64,000 nt of DNA, from positions 2,356,001 to 2,420,000 of the forward strand of contig NZ_CP065410.1 of the NCBI RefSeq assembly GCF_020544405.1, written 5' to 3'. The notes below the pieces were generated by a model, which made no database searches, was not told the DNA's origin, and was given only the letters and a program-made list of their open reading frames with translations. Positions 34,732 to 43,728 of this stretch are shown here, one piece after another. Position 1 is the stretch's first letter. Every line of letters begins with the position of its first letter. The DNA comes from Pseudomonas sp. IAC-BECa141 (lineage in GTDB: Bacteria > Pseudomonadota > Gammaproteobacteria > Pseudomonadales > Pseudomonadaceae). The translations under genes were made by a program, and so were the position numbers.

Positions 34732-35454
34732 ATGAACACCAGTGATCTGCTCGAACAACTGCTGCGAGGCCAGGCCTCGGCGGGACAACAAGGTGGCGCG
34801 TCGAACGGCGGCGGACTGGGCGGATTGCTCGGTGGTCTGCTGGGCGGTGGCGGTACCAGCGGCGGCGGTTCTCCTGCCGGCGGGCTGGGTGGCCTGGGCG
34901 GGTTGCTCGGTGGACTGCTTGGAGGCGGCGGGGCGCTGGGCGGCGGAGCGCAGCGTCGTTCCGGCGGCACCAATTATGCGGCTCTGGCCTCGCTGGGCAT
35001 GATGGCGTTCCAGGCGTATCAGGCCTGGCAACGCAGTCAGGCTTCTGCTGCGCCGCAGCAAACCCCGCAAACCGCGGACCTGTTGTCCGGCCCGCAAGTC
35101 GAAGAACACAGCCACGCTGTGTTGCGTGCGTTGATCGCTGCAGCCAAGGCTGACGGGCGGATCGACGAGTCGGAAAAGCACCTGATCAGCAGCGAAATCG
35201 GCCGCCATACCGACGACCCGAACTTGCAGCAATGGCTCGACGACGAAGTCGCCAAACCCCTGAATGCCACCGAAGTCGCCCAGGCGGCGCAGAACGATCC
35301 GGCCATGGCCGCCGAAATGTACCTGGCCAGCGTGATGCTGGTTGACGATCAGCAGGACGCCGAGCGCAATTATCTGGATGAACTGGCGGCGGCGTTGCAG
35401 ATCGATCCCGCGTTGCAGGTTCACCTGGAGCAGCAGGCCAAGGGCGAGGCCTGA
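34732..35454 (+). CDS. DUF533 (YebE-like) TerB-fold protein with Gly-rich N-terminus
   Basis: A 240-residue protein. Residues 18-80 are a Gly/Leu-rich stretch made of repeated GGLGGLLGGLLGGGG units, probably membrane-associated. The rest is a TerB-like helical domain (HAVLRALIAAAKADGRIDESEKHLISSEI) typical of DUF533. Function unknown; E. coli YebE is envelope-stress induced. TGAGGA precedes the ATG at 34732. The gap 34473-34731 before it has no gene. Confidence 0.8.
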   Translation: MNTSDLLEQLLRGQASAGQQGGASNGGGLGGLLGGLLGGGGTSGGGSPAGGLGGLGGLLGGLLGGGGALGGGAQRRSGGTNYAALASLGMMAFQAYQAWQRSQASAAPQQTPQTADLLSGPQVEEHSHAVLRALIAAAKADGRIDESEKHLISSEIGRHTDDPNLQQWLDDEVAKPLNATEVAQAAQNDPAMAAEMYLASVMLVDDQQDAERNYLDELAAALQIDPALQVHLEQQAKGEA

Positions 35455-35468
35455 CCATCCCGTCCCAC

Positions 35469-35511
35469 AGCCTTCGACCGTTCTGTTCAAGCAAGGAGCG
35501 AGTCGAAGGCT
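35469..35511 (+). terminator. inverted repeat after the DUF533 gene
   Basis: AGCCTTCGAC and GTCGAAGGCT (10-bp perfect arms) are separated by 23 bases. It is probably a transcription end point, but there is no T run. Confidence 0.4.
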
Positions 35512-35621
35512 CCGTCCGTCAGGGCAATTTTCAAGCCGATTGAATTTTTGACGCGCCAGGCCTCTCTGCTGCAGTAGAGGCGAGTGACTGAGCGTCCTGC
35601 CAATCGATCGAGAATATTGCC

Positions 35622-36998
35622 ATGACTGTCCTGACACGCCTGCAAGATGAATCTGCCCAATCGCAACCGCTCGACTCACTGGGTGAGTGGCGGCGTATCC
35701 ATGAAGCGCTGTTGTCCGATGAAGATACTCAGCCCCTGGCGCAGGCCTTTTTGCAGCACCATCTGAAAAGCGCCGCGCAATTGAAGGAAGAACTGCCGAC
35801 CGATCCGGCGCTCTGGCATGCCTGGGTGGCGCAGCACTGTGCCGATGTTGCCCGGCAATATGCCGACTACCTGCAACAACGCAAAGCGGGAGGAGCGCGG
35901 CAGTTTTTCAGTTGCAAGGCTCATGCGCTGTATTTTCTGCAAGCGGTGGCGCCGACCAAACTGGTCGACGGCGCCTGGCTTTACGGCTTGCTGGGACAGT
36001 GGCGCGATCCGCGATTCAGCACTCTGATCAGCACCTATCTTGAAGAATTGGGCGAGGGCAATCCGGCGCAGAATCACGTGGTGATCTACCGGCAATTGCT
36101 CGCCGAACACGGTCTGGAACCTGGCAGCCCGCTGCCTGACGAACGTTACCTGCAAGGCGCGCTGCAATTGGCCCTCGGCGCCTGCGGCATGGATTTTCTG
36201 CCAGAGGTGATCGGTTACAACCTTGGCTACGAGCAATTGCCACTTCACCTGTTGATCAGCAGCTACGAACTGAGTGAACTGGGGATCGATCCTTACTATT
36301 TCACCCTGCACGTCACCATCGACAACGCCAGTACCGGCCATGCGCAGAAAGCCGTTCAGGCCGTGCTTGATCTGCTGCCTCTGGAGGCTGATCGCAGCGA
36401 TTTCCTGCGTCGGGTCTCGCTGGGCTATCGACTCAATGACCTGGGTCAGGGCAGCCGCGCAATCATCGAGGGGTTCGACCTGGAGCGCGAGTTGTTGGCG
36501 ATGCTTGAGCGCAAGTGTCCGTTTGCTCAGCACATGCACTCCGACTATTGCCGCTTCGAAGGCAAGACCGTCAATCAATGGCTGGCCGACCCGCAGCAGT
36601 TGTCCGGCTTCCTGCAAGCCATGCAGAACAAGGGCTGGATCAAGCGTCACGAAGATCCACAGGGCAGTCGCTTCTGGCAGTTGATCGATGGCGATGGTGC
36701 GGCGATGTTCGGCGTGTTCAGCGCTTATGAAAAACAACTGGTACACGACTGGATTGCCGGTGACTGGATTTCTGCGGACAAACCCGTCGCGTTCCGCCGC
36801 CGCCCCTCGGCCCCTGCGCATATCGAGGTGCCTGAACAGGACCCCGATGTGCAGCGACTGAATGCGGCACTGCCGGGACAGGACGCGCACACCCAAATCG
36901 CGACGTTGATCCCCTGGCTTGCGCCGGCCCGGCACGCACATCCGGCCGGGCTGCTCGCTACTCGTCGTTTCATCCAACTCAAATCCGGCCAGCGTTAA
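35622..36998 (+). CDS. iron-containing redox enzyme, haem-oxygenase-like fold
   Basis: A 458-residue protein of the Haem_oxygenas_2 group, which includes haem-oxygenase-like diiron oxidases. Likely metal-ligand blocks are EELGEGNPAQNH near residue 145 and HVTIDNASTGHAQKA near residue 228. Several relatives cleave or hydroxylate small acids or amino acids using O2. The C-terminal region after residue 330 is of unknown type. It is followed by a methyltransferase 10 bases on, so the two act together. Substrate unknown. Confidence 0.78.
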   Translation: MTVLTRLQDESAQSQPLDSLGEWRRIHEALLSDEDTQPLAQAFLQHHLKSAAQLKEELPTDPALWHAWVAQHCADVARQYADYLQQRKAGGARQFFSCKAHALYFLQAVAPTKLVDGAWLYGLLGQWRDPRFSTLISTYLEELGEGNPAQNHVVIYRQLLAEHGLEPGSPLPDERYLQGALQLALGACGMDFLPEVIGYNLGYEQLPLHLLISSYELSELGIDPYYFTLHVTIDNASTGHAQKAVQAVLDLLPLEADRSDFLRRVSLGYRLNDLGQGSRAIIEGFDLERELLAMLERKCPFAQHMHSDYCRFEGKTVNQWLADPQQLSGFLQAMQNKGWIKRHEDPQGSRFWQLIDGDGAAMFGVFSAYEKQLVHDWIAGDWISADKPVAFRRRPSAPAHIEVPEQDPDVQRLNAALPGQDAHTQIATLIPWLAPARHAHPAGLLATRRFIQLKSGQR

Positions 36999-37008
36999 GG
37001 AATCATCA

Positions 37009-37962
37009 ATGAATCAGGAAGAACAACTGACCGCCAACGACCTTGTGCTGCTGCAACTGGGTAGGCGCCTGCAGGCCGACGGCTATCGTTTCATCACCCC
37101 GACGCCGCTGACCCATCAACGGGTCAACCAGCGCGACGAAGGGCAGGCCGCCGATTGCCTGCGGGATGTATTCGGATGGTCGCGCCCGTTCGAACCGGGC
37201 CTGCTGTCTGCCGATGAACAGCGGCAATTGCAGGACGCCCAAGTGATCGATCAGTTCGACGGGCGCTTGAAGAGCCGCGTGCGCTGGTCGAGCCTGGATG
37301 ACCTGCTTTTCGTGCATTCCGGATTTCCAACCGATGCCGCCGATTCGGTGTTCTTCGGCCCGGACACCTATCGCTTTGCTCAACTGATCCACAGCCATTT
37401 GCAGCAGAACTTTGCGCCCATCCACCGTGCGGTGGATATCGGTTGCGGCGCCGGAGTCGGCGCGATCCTGATTGGCCGAGCCCGGCGAGAAGCGCAAGTG
37501 CTGGCCGTCGATATCAATCCCGCCGCGTTGCGCCTGACCACGATCAACGCGGCGCTGGCCGAAGTGGCCAATGTCGAAGTGCGTACCAGCGATGTGCTGC
37601 AAGGCGTCGACGGCGAATTCGACCTGATCGTCGCCAACCCGCCCTACATGGCCGATCCGGCCGGGCGAGCTTACCGCCACGGTGGCGGGACACTGGGGGC
37701 GGGTCTGTCACTGCGGATCGTCGAACAGGCGCTCAATCGCCTGAGCCCCGGCGGCTCGTTGCTGCTGTATACCGGTGTGGCGATGGTCGATGGCCGCGAT
37801 CCCTTCCTCGATACGGTATTGCCACGGCTGGATGAAAAACGCTTCGCCTGGACCTATCGCGAACTCGATCCCGATGTGTTTGGTGAAGAATTGCTCAATC
37901 CAGGCTATCAGCGCGTCGACCGGATTGCCGTGGTAGCACTGACTGTGACTCGAACTGGCTGA
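37009..37962 (+). CDS. class I methyltransferase with NPPY motif
   Basis: A 317-residue methyltransferase. The SAM-binding AVDIGCGAGVGAILIGRAR lies near residue 143 and the catalytic NPPY in DLIVANPPYMADPA near residue 208. NPPY is typical of N-methyltransferases acting on glutamine or nucleobases (PrmC/HemK-like), but the N-terminal 120 residues resemble no known substrate-recognition domain. AAGGAA precedes the ATG. It lies 10 bases after the iron enzyme and 17 before ligD. Confidence 0.8.
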   Translation: MNQEEQLTANDLVLLQLGRRLQADGYRFITPTPLTHQRVNQRDEGQAADCLRDVFGWSRPFEPGLLSADEQRQLQDAQVIDQFDGRLKSRVRWSSLDDLLFVHSGFPTDAADSVFFGPDTYRFAQLIHSHLQQNFAPIHRAVDIGCGAGVGAILIGRARREAQVLAVDINPAALRLTTINAALAEVANVEVRTSDVLQGVDGEFDLIVANPPYMADPAGRAYRHGGGTLGAGLSLRIVEQALNRLSPGGSLLLYTGVAMVDGRDPFLDTVLPRLDEKRFAWTYRELDPDVFGEELLNPGYQRVDRIAVVALTVTRTG

Positions 37963-37979
37963 AACAAGGCAGGTGCAGG

Positions 37980-40526
37980 ATGAGCAGGAATCTCGACGAC
38001 TACAACCGGATGCGCGACTTTTCGGCGACCTCTGAACCGTCGGCCGACCGCCGCCGGGGCAAGCAATCGGCCGGCGATCATGCCCTGCAATTCTGCATTC
38101 AAAAGCACGACGCCTCGCACCTGCATTACGACTTTCGCCTGGAACTCGACGGCGCACTCAAGAGCTGGGCGGTGCCCAAGGGGCCGTCGCTGGATCCCAA
38201 GGTCAAGCGGCTGGCGGTGCACGTCGAGGATCATCCGCTGGACTATGCGACCTTCGAGGGCAGCATTCCCGAGGGGCATTACGGCGCCGGCGATGTGATC
38301 GTCTGGGATCGCGGCGTTTGGATTCCGCTGGAAGACCCCGAGAAGGCCTACGCCAAGGGCAAGCTCAAATTCGAACTGCAAGGCGAGAAGCTCGCCGGGG
38401 TGTGGAATCTGGTGCGCACCCACATGCCGGGCAAGAAAGAGCAGTGGTTTCTGATCAAGCATCAGGACAGTGCCGCGCGCCCGCAAAGCGACTACGACGT
38501 GCTGGTCGCCGAGCCCGACAGCGTGCTCAGTGAACGCACGATCGTCGACAAACCCCGCCTCAGTGCAAAACAGGTCAAGCCACTGAAGGCTTCGGCGAAA
38601 GCTGCGCGCAAACCGGCCTCGGACAAACTCGCCGGAGCGCACAAGGCCAATATCCCCGCGCAGCTCAAACCGCAACTGGCCACGCTGGTGGAGAGTGCTC
38701 CGCAAGGGGATTGGCAATACGAGATCAAGTTCGACGGCTACCGGATCATGGCGCGCATCGATCATGGAGAGGTGCAGTTGTTCACTCGCAATGGGCATGA
38801 CTGGACGCACAAATTGCCGAAACAGGCGCAAGCCCTTGCGGCGCTGGGCCTGGAATCGGCGTGGCTTGACGGTGAGATGGTCGTTGCCGACGCAGACGGC
38901 GTGCCGGATTTTCAGGCCCTGCAAAACGCGTTCGATTCCGGACGCAGCGAAAACATCCTCTATTACCTGTTCGATGTGCCGTATCTCAACGGCGTCGATC
39001 TGCGTGAAGTGCCGGTGCAGGAACGACGCGCAGCGCTGGCCACGGTGCTGAAAGCCCATGAAGATCCGCTGCTGCGCTTTTCCGAAGCGTTCGACGAAAC
39101 CCCGCAGGCATTGCTTAACAGCGCTTGCCAGATGCGCATGGAAGGCTTGATCGGTAAACGTCTAGGCTCACCTTACGTGTCGCGCCGCAGCAGTGACTGG
39201 ATCAAGCTCAAGTGCAAGCACCGCCAGGAATTCGTGATCGTCGGTTACACCGATCCGAAAGGCGCGCGCAGTGCGTTCGGCGCATTGCTGCTGGGTCTGC
39301 ATGATCGTGACAGCGGCGAGTTGCGGTACGCCGGCAAGGTCGGCACCGGATTCAATGAAACCACCCTCAAGAGCATCCTTGCCCGGCTCAAACCGCTGCG
39401 GGTGAAGAAACCGGCGGTGGCCAATCCGCCCACGGGTTTCGAAGCCAAGGGGGTGCACTGGCTCAAGCCGAGTCTGCTGGCGGAAGTGGCGTTTGCCGAA
39501 ATGACTCAGGACGGCTCGGTGCGCCACGCCGTGTTCCATGGCTTGCGCGAGGACAAACCGGCCAAGGACATCACCGAGGAGCGCGCCAGACCGATGAAGA
39601 CGTCAAAGGCCCAATCAACCGCGCCGTCCCAATCCGGCCTGGCCGACGGCAAGGTGCGGATCACTCACCCCGACCGGGTGATCGACGCCAGCAGCGGCAC
39701 CACCAAAATGCAGCTGGCCGAGTATTACGCCAGCGTCGCCGAATGGATTCTGCCGCAGCTCAAGGATCGCCCGGTGGCGCTGGTGCGTGCGCCGGACGGT
39801 ATCGGCGGTGAGCTGTTCTTCCAGAAGAACGCCGAAAACCTGGCGATCCCCGGCATCCGCACGCTGGACAAGGAGCTGACCGGCCAGCCGGTGATGCTGA
39901 TCAACAACGCCGAAGCCTTGATTGGCGCGGTGCAGATGAGCACGGTCGAACTGCACACCTGGAACGCCACCACGGTGGATCTGGACAAGCCCGACCGCTT
40001 TGTCCTGGACCTCGACCCGGACCCGGCGCTGCCGTGGAAAAGCATGGTCGAAGCCACGGCGCTGACCTTGACCGTGCTCGATGAACTGGGCCTCAAGGCG
40101 TTCCTCAAGACCAGTGGCGGCAAGGGCATCCATTTGGTAGTGCCGCTGACCCGCAAGCATGGCTGGGACGAGGTCAAGGATTTCAGCCACGCCATCGTCA
40201 CTCACATGGCGAAGTTGTTGCCGGAGCGTTTTTCTGCGGTGTCCGGGCCGAAAAATCGGGTGGGGCGGATCTTTATCGATTACCTGCGCAACGGTCTGGG
40301 CGCCACCACCATTTGCGCCTACGCGGCGCGTACTCGCAAAGGGTTGCCGGTGTCGGTGCCGCTGTTTCGTGACGAAGTGGGCGAGATCAAGGGCGCCGAT
40401 CAATGGAACGTGCGCAACGTTCACGAACGGCTCGCGGAGGTGGGCGATGAGCCTTGGGCGCAGATGAAGAAAACCCGGCAGAGCATCACGGCCGAGATGC
40501 GCAAGCGGGTGGGCATGAAAAAGTGA
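37980..40526 (+). CDS. ligD: ATP-dependent DNA ligase D (NHEJ)
   Basis: An 848-residue three-domain protein in the order phosphoesterase (residues 30-170, HLHYDFRLELDG), ligase (about 230-520, nucleotidyl lysine in YEIKFDGYR near 250) and primase-polymerase (about 560-840, catalytic FVLDLDPDPAL near 678). This is the Pseudomonas domain order. It repairs double-strand breaks with Ku. No ku gene is present in this window. It directly follows the iron-enzyme/methyltransferase pair. Confidence 0.95.
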   Translation: MSRNLDDYNRMRDFSATSEPSADRRRGKQSAGDHALQFCIQKHDASHLHYDFRLELDGALKSWAVPKGPSLDPKVKRLAVHVEDHPLDYATFEGSIPEGHYGAGDVIVWDRGVWIPLEDPEKAYAKGKLKFELQGEKLAGVWNLVRTHMPGKKEQWFLIKHQDSAARPQSDYDVLVAEPDSVLSERTIVDKPRLSAKQVKPLKASAKAARKPASDKLAGAHKANIPAQLKPQLATLVESAPQGDWQYEIKFDGYRIMARIDHGEVQLFTRNGHDWTHKLPKQAQALAALGLESAWLDGEMVVADADGVPDFQALQNAFDSGRSENILYYLFDVPYLNGVDLREVPVQERRAALATVLKAHEDPLLRFSEAFDETPQALLNSACQMRMEGLIGKRLGSPYVSRRSSDWIKLKCKHRQEFVIVGYTDPKGARSAFGALLLGLHDRDSGELRYAGKVGTGFNETTLKSILARLKPLRVKKPAVANPPTGFEAKGVHWLKPSLLAEVAFAEMTQDGSVRHAVFHGLREDKPAKDITEERARPMKTSKAQSTAPSQSGLADGKVRITHPDRVIDASSGTTKMQLAEYYASVAEWILPQLKDRPVALVRAPDGIGGELFFQKNAENLAIPGIRTLDKELTGQPVMLINNAEALIGAVQMSTVELHTWNATTVDLDKPDRFVLDLDPDPALPWKSMVEATALTLTVLDELGLKAFLKTSGGKGIHLVVPLTRKHGWDEVKDFSHAIVTHMAKLLPERFSAVSGPKNRVGRIFIDYLRNGLGATTICAYAARTRKGLPVSVPLFRDEVGEIKGADQWNVRNVHERLAEVGDEPWAQMKKTRQSITAEMRKRVGMKK

Positions 40527-40931
40527 TCAAGTGCCGCGCAGCAAGTCGTGAGCGTTGAGCAGATCGAACGCCACTTGCGGATTGTTTTCCAGGCCACGGC
40601 GGATGGCGGCCGGAATGGTTTTGCGGGTTTTTCGGCAGAGCCCCGCCAGCTCTTCGACCTCGATCTCGATGCCGCCTCGCACCGTCCGCACTTCACCGAA
40701 CTTCGGTGCGATCAGCACGCGAATCCCCAGCTGATCGAACATCTTGCCTTGCAGACGCTCAAGATCGGCGAGGTCTTTGAGGTTTTCCAGACGCTCTAGC
40801 AGACGCTTCTCCTCCTCGCGGGTCAGCAGCAGGATGCGCACATCCGCGCCGGGTGTATCCAGCAACGGATCGCGCCCGCAGATGCATAGACCCGGCGGGC
40901 AAGGAGAGCGGAGGGAGGCGGAAATCGTCAT
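40527..40931 (-). CDS. hypothetical protein, Pseudomonas type
   Basis: A 134-residue soluble protein. The core is a charged helix (REEEKRLLERLENLKDLADLERLQGKMFDQLG) followed by VEELAGLCRKTRKTIPAAIRRGLENNP. Near the N-terminus are two cysteines in GLCICGRDP. No domain is recognised. Start uncertain: the ATG at 40931 has GGAGG only 2 bases away, and two further ATGs lie upstream. Its stop abuts the ligD stop. Confidence 0.55.
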   Translation of the reverse strand: MTISASLRSPCPPGLCICGRDPLLDTPGADVRILLLTREEEKRLLERLENLKDLADLERLQGKMFDQLGIRVLIAPKFGEVRTVRGGIEIEVEELAGLCRKTRKTIPAAIRRGLENNPQVAFDLLNAHDLLRGT

Positions 40932-41061
40932 GGCCTCCATCATAGAGGCCCTCAGACGGTTTTGCCCATGGTGGTTCGACAGCCGTCCATCGGCAGTGCA
41001 GACCATCGGCAGGAAACAACGGTGGCGGATCCGTCAGCCACGATCATCGGACGTGCCGTGG

Positions 41062-41376
41062 TTACTGCGACAGACCTTCGTAGTGAACCAGGATGGCATT
41101 GGCCAGCTCTTCATCGCTGGCGTTCAGGCCAGGATTGTCCTGACGCACCTGTTGCAGCACCGATTCCAGGTACACGCCACGGATTGTTCCGCCGCTGGCG
41201 ACGAATGCGGACAAGTCGTCACGGGCCGGAATCACCATTTTGTGATCCTTGAAGGTCGAATACAGCGAAGCTGAAACCCCCGCCGAAGTGGCGACATCCC
41301 CTGCGTCCACGCGAGCAAGGGCCGAGCCGAACGGCAGGCACAGCATGAGAGACGAAACGAGTAATAAACGGCGCAT
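41062..41376 (-). CDS. exported DUF2388 family protein
   Basis: A 104-residue protein with a signal peptide (near ALA-RV). The mature part matches DUF2388, a Pseudomonas family: SASLYSTFKDHKMVIPARDDLSAFVASGGTIRGVYLES, then ELANAILVHYE. Function unknown. GGAGG precedes the ATG at 41376. The gap to the chemoreceptor (41377-41623) shows nothing further. Confidence 0.8.
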   Translation of the reverse strand: MRRLLLVSSLMLCLPFGSALARVDAGDVATSAGVSASLYSTFKDHKMVIPARDDLSAFVASGGTIRGVYLESVLQQVRQDNPGLNASDEELANAILVHYEGLSQ

Positions 41377-41623
41377 GACGGTGTTCCTCCAGCAGCGTAA
41401 AGCGAAAAGGAAGTACCACATAATGTGAGAGGTGCCGGACAGCTCGGGAGTTCCGTACGCCGGGCCCGGCGGTAGCGAGCGTGAACGAGAAGTGCTGCAC
41501 AGTCCTCGTTTTTACCGGATGTCACGACACACCCTGCGACGCTCTAAAGCGGCGGATTCACGCAAATAGGCTTAACTGAAGCGTTGAAAGGCGCCGCGTG
41601 GCGCGACCAGAGAGGAAATCACG

Positions 41624-43237
41624 GTGTCGATCAAACTGCGTTTGGTGTTGCTGATTGCGACCAGCCTGCTGACGGCGTTGATCGTGAGCCTGGTCAGTTA
41701 CGTCGGCAATCAGCGGATGGCGTCGGCGGTCAGTGACAACGCGGTCAGCATGAGCGCGCTGCGCAACCACATGGAAGCCGACATGATGCACGACGCCCTG
41801 CGTGCCGATGTGTATTCGGCGATGCTGGTGGGGCTGGGCAAAAGCACGAGTTCGGCGGACGAGGTGCGCCGTTCGGTTGAGGAGCATGCGGCGCATTTTC
41901 GCGAGGTGCTGGGTGACAACCTCAAGCTGCCGCTCAATCCGACGATCAGGTCCGGGCTGGAGCAGATCAAGCCCAGCCTTGATACTTACATCAGCGCCGG
42001 CGAGCAGATCGTCGGCCTTGCACTGGAAAACCCGGACAGCGCCCAGCAGCATCTGGGCACCTTCAGCACCGTATTCAGCCAGCTCGAAGAACAGATGGCC
42101 TCCCTCAGCGAACTGATCGAAACCAATACCCGGCAGACCAGCGAAGGCACCGGGGCGGCGATCCGCAACGCCAATGTCGCACTCGCTATCGTCCTGATCG
42201 CCAGCCTGGTGCTGCTGTTGGCCCAGGGTCGCTGGGTGATCCTGAGCATCATGGGGCCGTTGAAATCCGCCAGCCGCATCGCCGAAAGCATCGCCCACGG
42301 CAACCTCAGCGAACCGATCGCCGAACCGTCCGGCAAGGACGAAGCCAGTGCGCTGATCCGCACGCTGGCCACCATGCAGCACGACCTGCGGGACATGATT
42401 GACGTGGTGCGACGCAACGCCCACGGCGTCAGCGGCATGAGTGAACAACTGAGCCACGGCTGCCACCAGGTGGCCGACAGCAGTCAGCAGCAAAGTACCG
42501 CCGCCGGCACCATGGCGGCCGCCGCGAGCCAGATGACCGCCAGCATCGAGGAAATCACCCGTCACGCAGAGCGCGCACTGGACATGGCCAGCCAGGCCGA
42601 ATCACTGGCGAAAAACGGCGGGCAGGTGATTCATCAGGTGGTCAGCGACATGGACGACATTGCGCGATCCGCCCAGCAATCGGCGCAGGTGATCCGCACC
42701 CTGGATCAGGAATCCGAAGGGATCTTCAACATCATCCAGGTGATCAAGAGCATCGCCGACCAGACCAACCTGCTGGCACTCAATGCGGCGATCGAGGCGG
42801 CCCGGGCGGGCGAACAGGGCAGGGGCTTTGCGGTGGTGGCCGATGAGGTGCGCAGTCTGGCTGCACGCACCAGCGCCTCGACCCAGGAAATCGCCGCGAT
42901 GGTCGCGCGCATCCAGAACAGCACCCGCGAGGCCGTCAGCAGCATGGAGGCCGGCGTTGCACAGGTCGACAAGGGTATGGCCGTCACCGCCGACGTCGAA
43001 CGCGCCATCCGCGAAATCCTCGATGCCACCCTGAGCACCACGCAACTGGTCAACGACATCACTCGCACCATCGGCGAACAGAGCCAGGCGAGCAACGAGA
43101 TTGCCCATCAGGTGGAAATGATTGCGGGCATGTCGGAGGGCAACAGCAAGGTGATCGGTCAGACGGCCACTACCACGGATGAGCTGTCGAGCCTGGCGGG
43201 GCAGTTGGCGCAGTCGGTGGATCGGTTTCGGTTGTGA
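41624..43237 (+). CDS. methyl-accepting chemotaxis protein
   Basis: A 537-residue transducer. Membrane helices at about 7-27 and 185-205 flank a four-helix-bundle type periplasmic sensor of about 155 residues. HAMP follows, then the signalling hairpin [37 protein letters not shown]. It starts with GTG, with AGAGGAA upstream. No C-terminal CheR-binding pentapeptide. Ligand unknown. Confidence 0.92.
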   Translation: MSIKLRLVLLIATSLLTALIVSLVSYVGNQRMASAVSDNAVSMSALRNHMEADMMHDALRADVYSAMLVGLGKSTSSADEVRRSVEEHAAHFREVLGDNLKLPLNPTIRSGLEQIKPSLDTYISAGEQIVGLALENPDSAQQHLGTFSTVFSQLEEQMASLSELIETNTRQTSEGTGAAIRNANVALAIVLIASLVLLLAQGRWVILSIMGPLKSASRIAESIAHGNLSEPIAEPSGKDEASALIRTLATMQHDLRDMIDVVRRNAHGVSGMSEQLSHGCHQVADSSQQQSTAAGTMAAAASQMTASIEEITRHAERALDMASQAESLAKNGGQVIHQVVSDMDDIARSAQQSAQVIRTLDQESEGIFNIIQVIKSIADQTNLLALNAAIEAARAGEQGRGFAVVADEVRSLAARTSASTQEIAAMVARIQNSTREAVSSMEAGVAQVDKGMAVTADVERAIREILDATLSTTQLVNDITRTIGEQSQASNEIAHQVEMIAGMSEGNSKVIGQTATTTDELSSLAGQLAQSVDRFRL

Positions 43238-43728
43238 GGAGTTTCGGACTGCACAACTGAGTGGTGCAGAGACCCGATTTGTAACAGGTGAAAGTCCGGG
43301 TGCCGGATTGGAAGAGCCTGTCAACCAGCTGAAAGGCTTAAGCCAGAGCCGCTGACGGGGTCATGTTCGGGCGCTGTCTGCCGATAAGTCCTTGAACGGA
43401 TAAAGACTATCGAGTCGCGAACAGACGCGCGGGTTTGCCATGACGTGATATTCTTCGCGCCACTTGTTTTGACCCCATTCAGTCGGGCGCGCTATTCGGC
43501 GGGCCAGGCAGAACCCCTGTCGCTCAAGTAGCTGAAGCCAATAATGATAAAAAGTCAGTTCAGAAGGGACATATAACTGAGGTCGACGCAGCCAGTCGGC
43601 CTTGTGTGCCCACCCGTCAAAATTGAAGTGTGTCGGAACCCGCGACGCTGGCCTGAGTGTCGCGAAAAAGGGGGAACGCATACGCACAACAGCGGCGGGC
43701 GGAAGGCGTTTTATCATAGGTGCAACAG
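43238..43728. other. 491-bp segment without a clear gene; structured-RNA-like 5' part
   Basis: The first 120 bases contain CTGCAC-N8-GTGCAG, then AGGTGAAAGTCC and a GGCTTAAGCC palindrome. The AGGTGAAAGTCC segment resembles the 5' domain I of bacterial group II introns, but no reverse transcriptase is present. On the minus strand a 118-codon frame (43361-43717) has no ribosome site and no recognisable domain. The segment may be a decayed intron or insertion between the chemoreceptor and mqo. Confidence 0.35.

Noticed and set aside
43361..43717. 118-codon minus-strand frame upstream of mqo
   Set aside because: No ribosome binding site and no recognisable domain. Kept only as part of the unexplained segment description.
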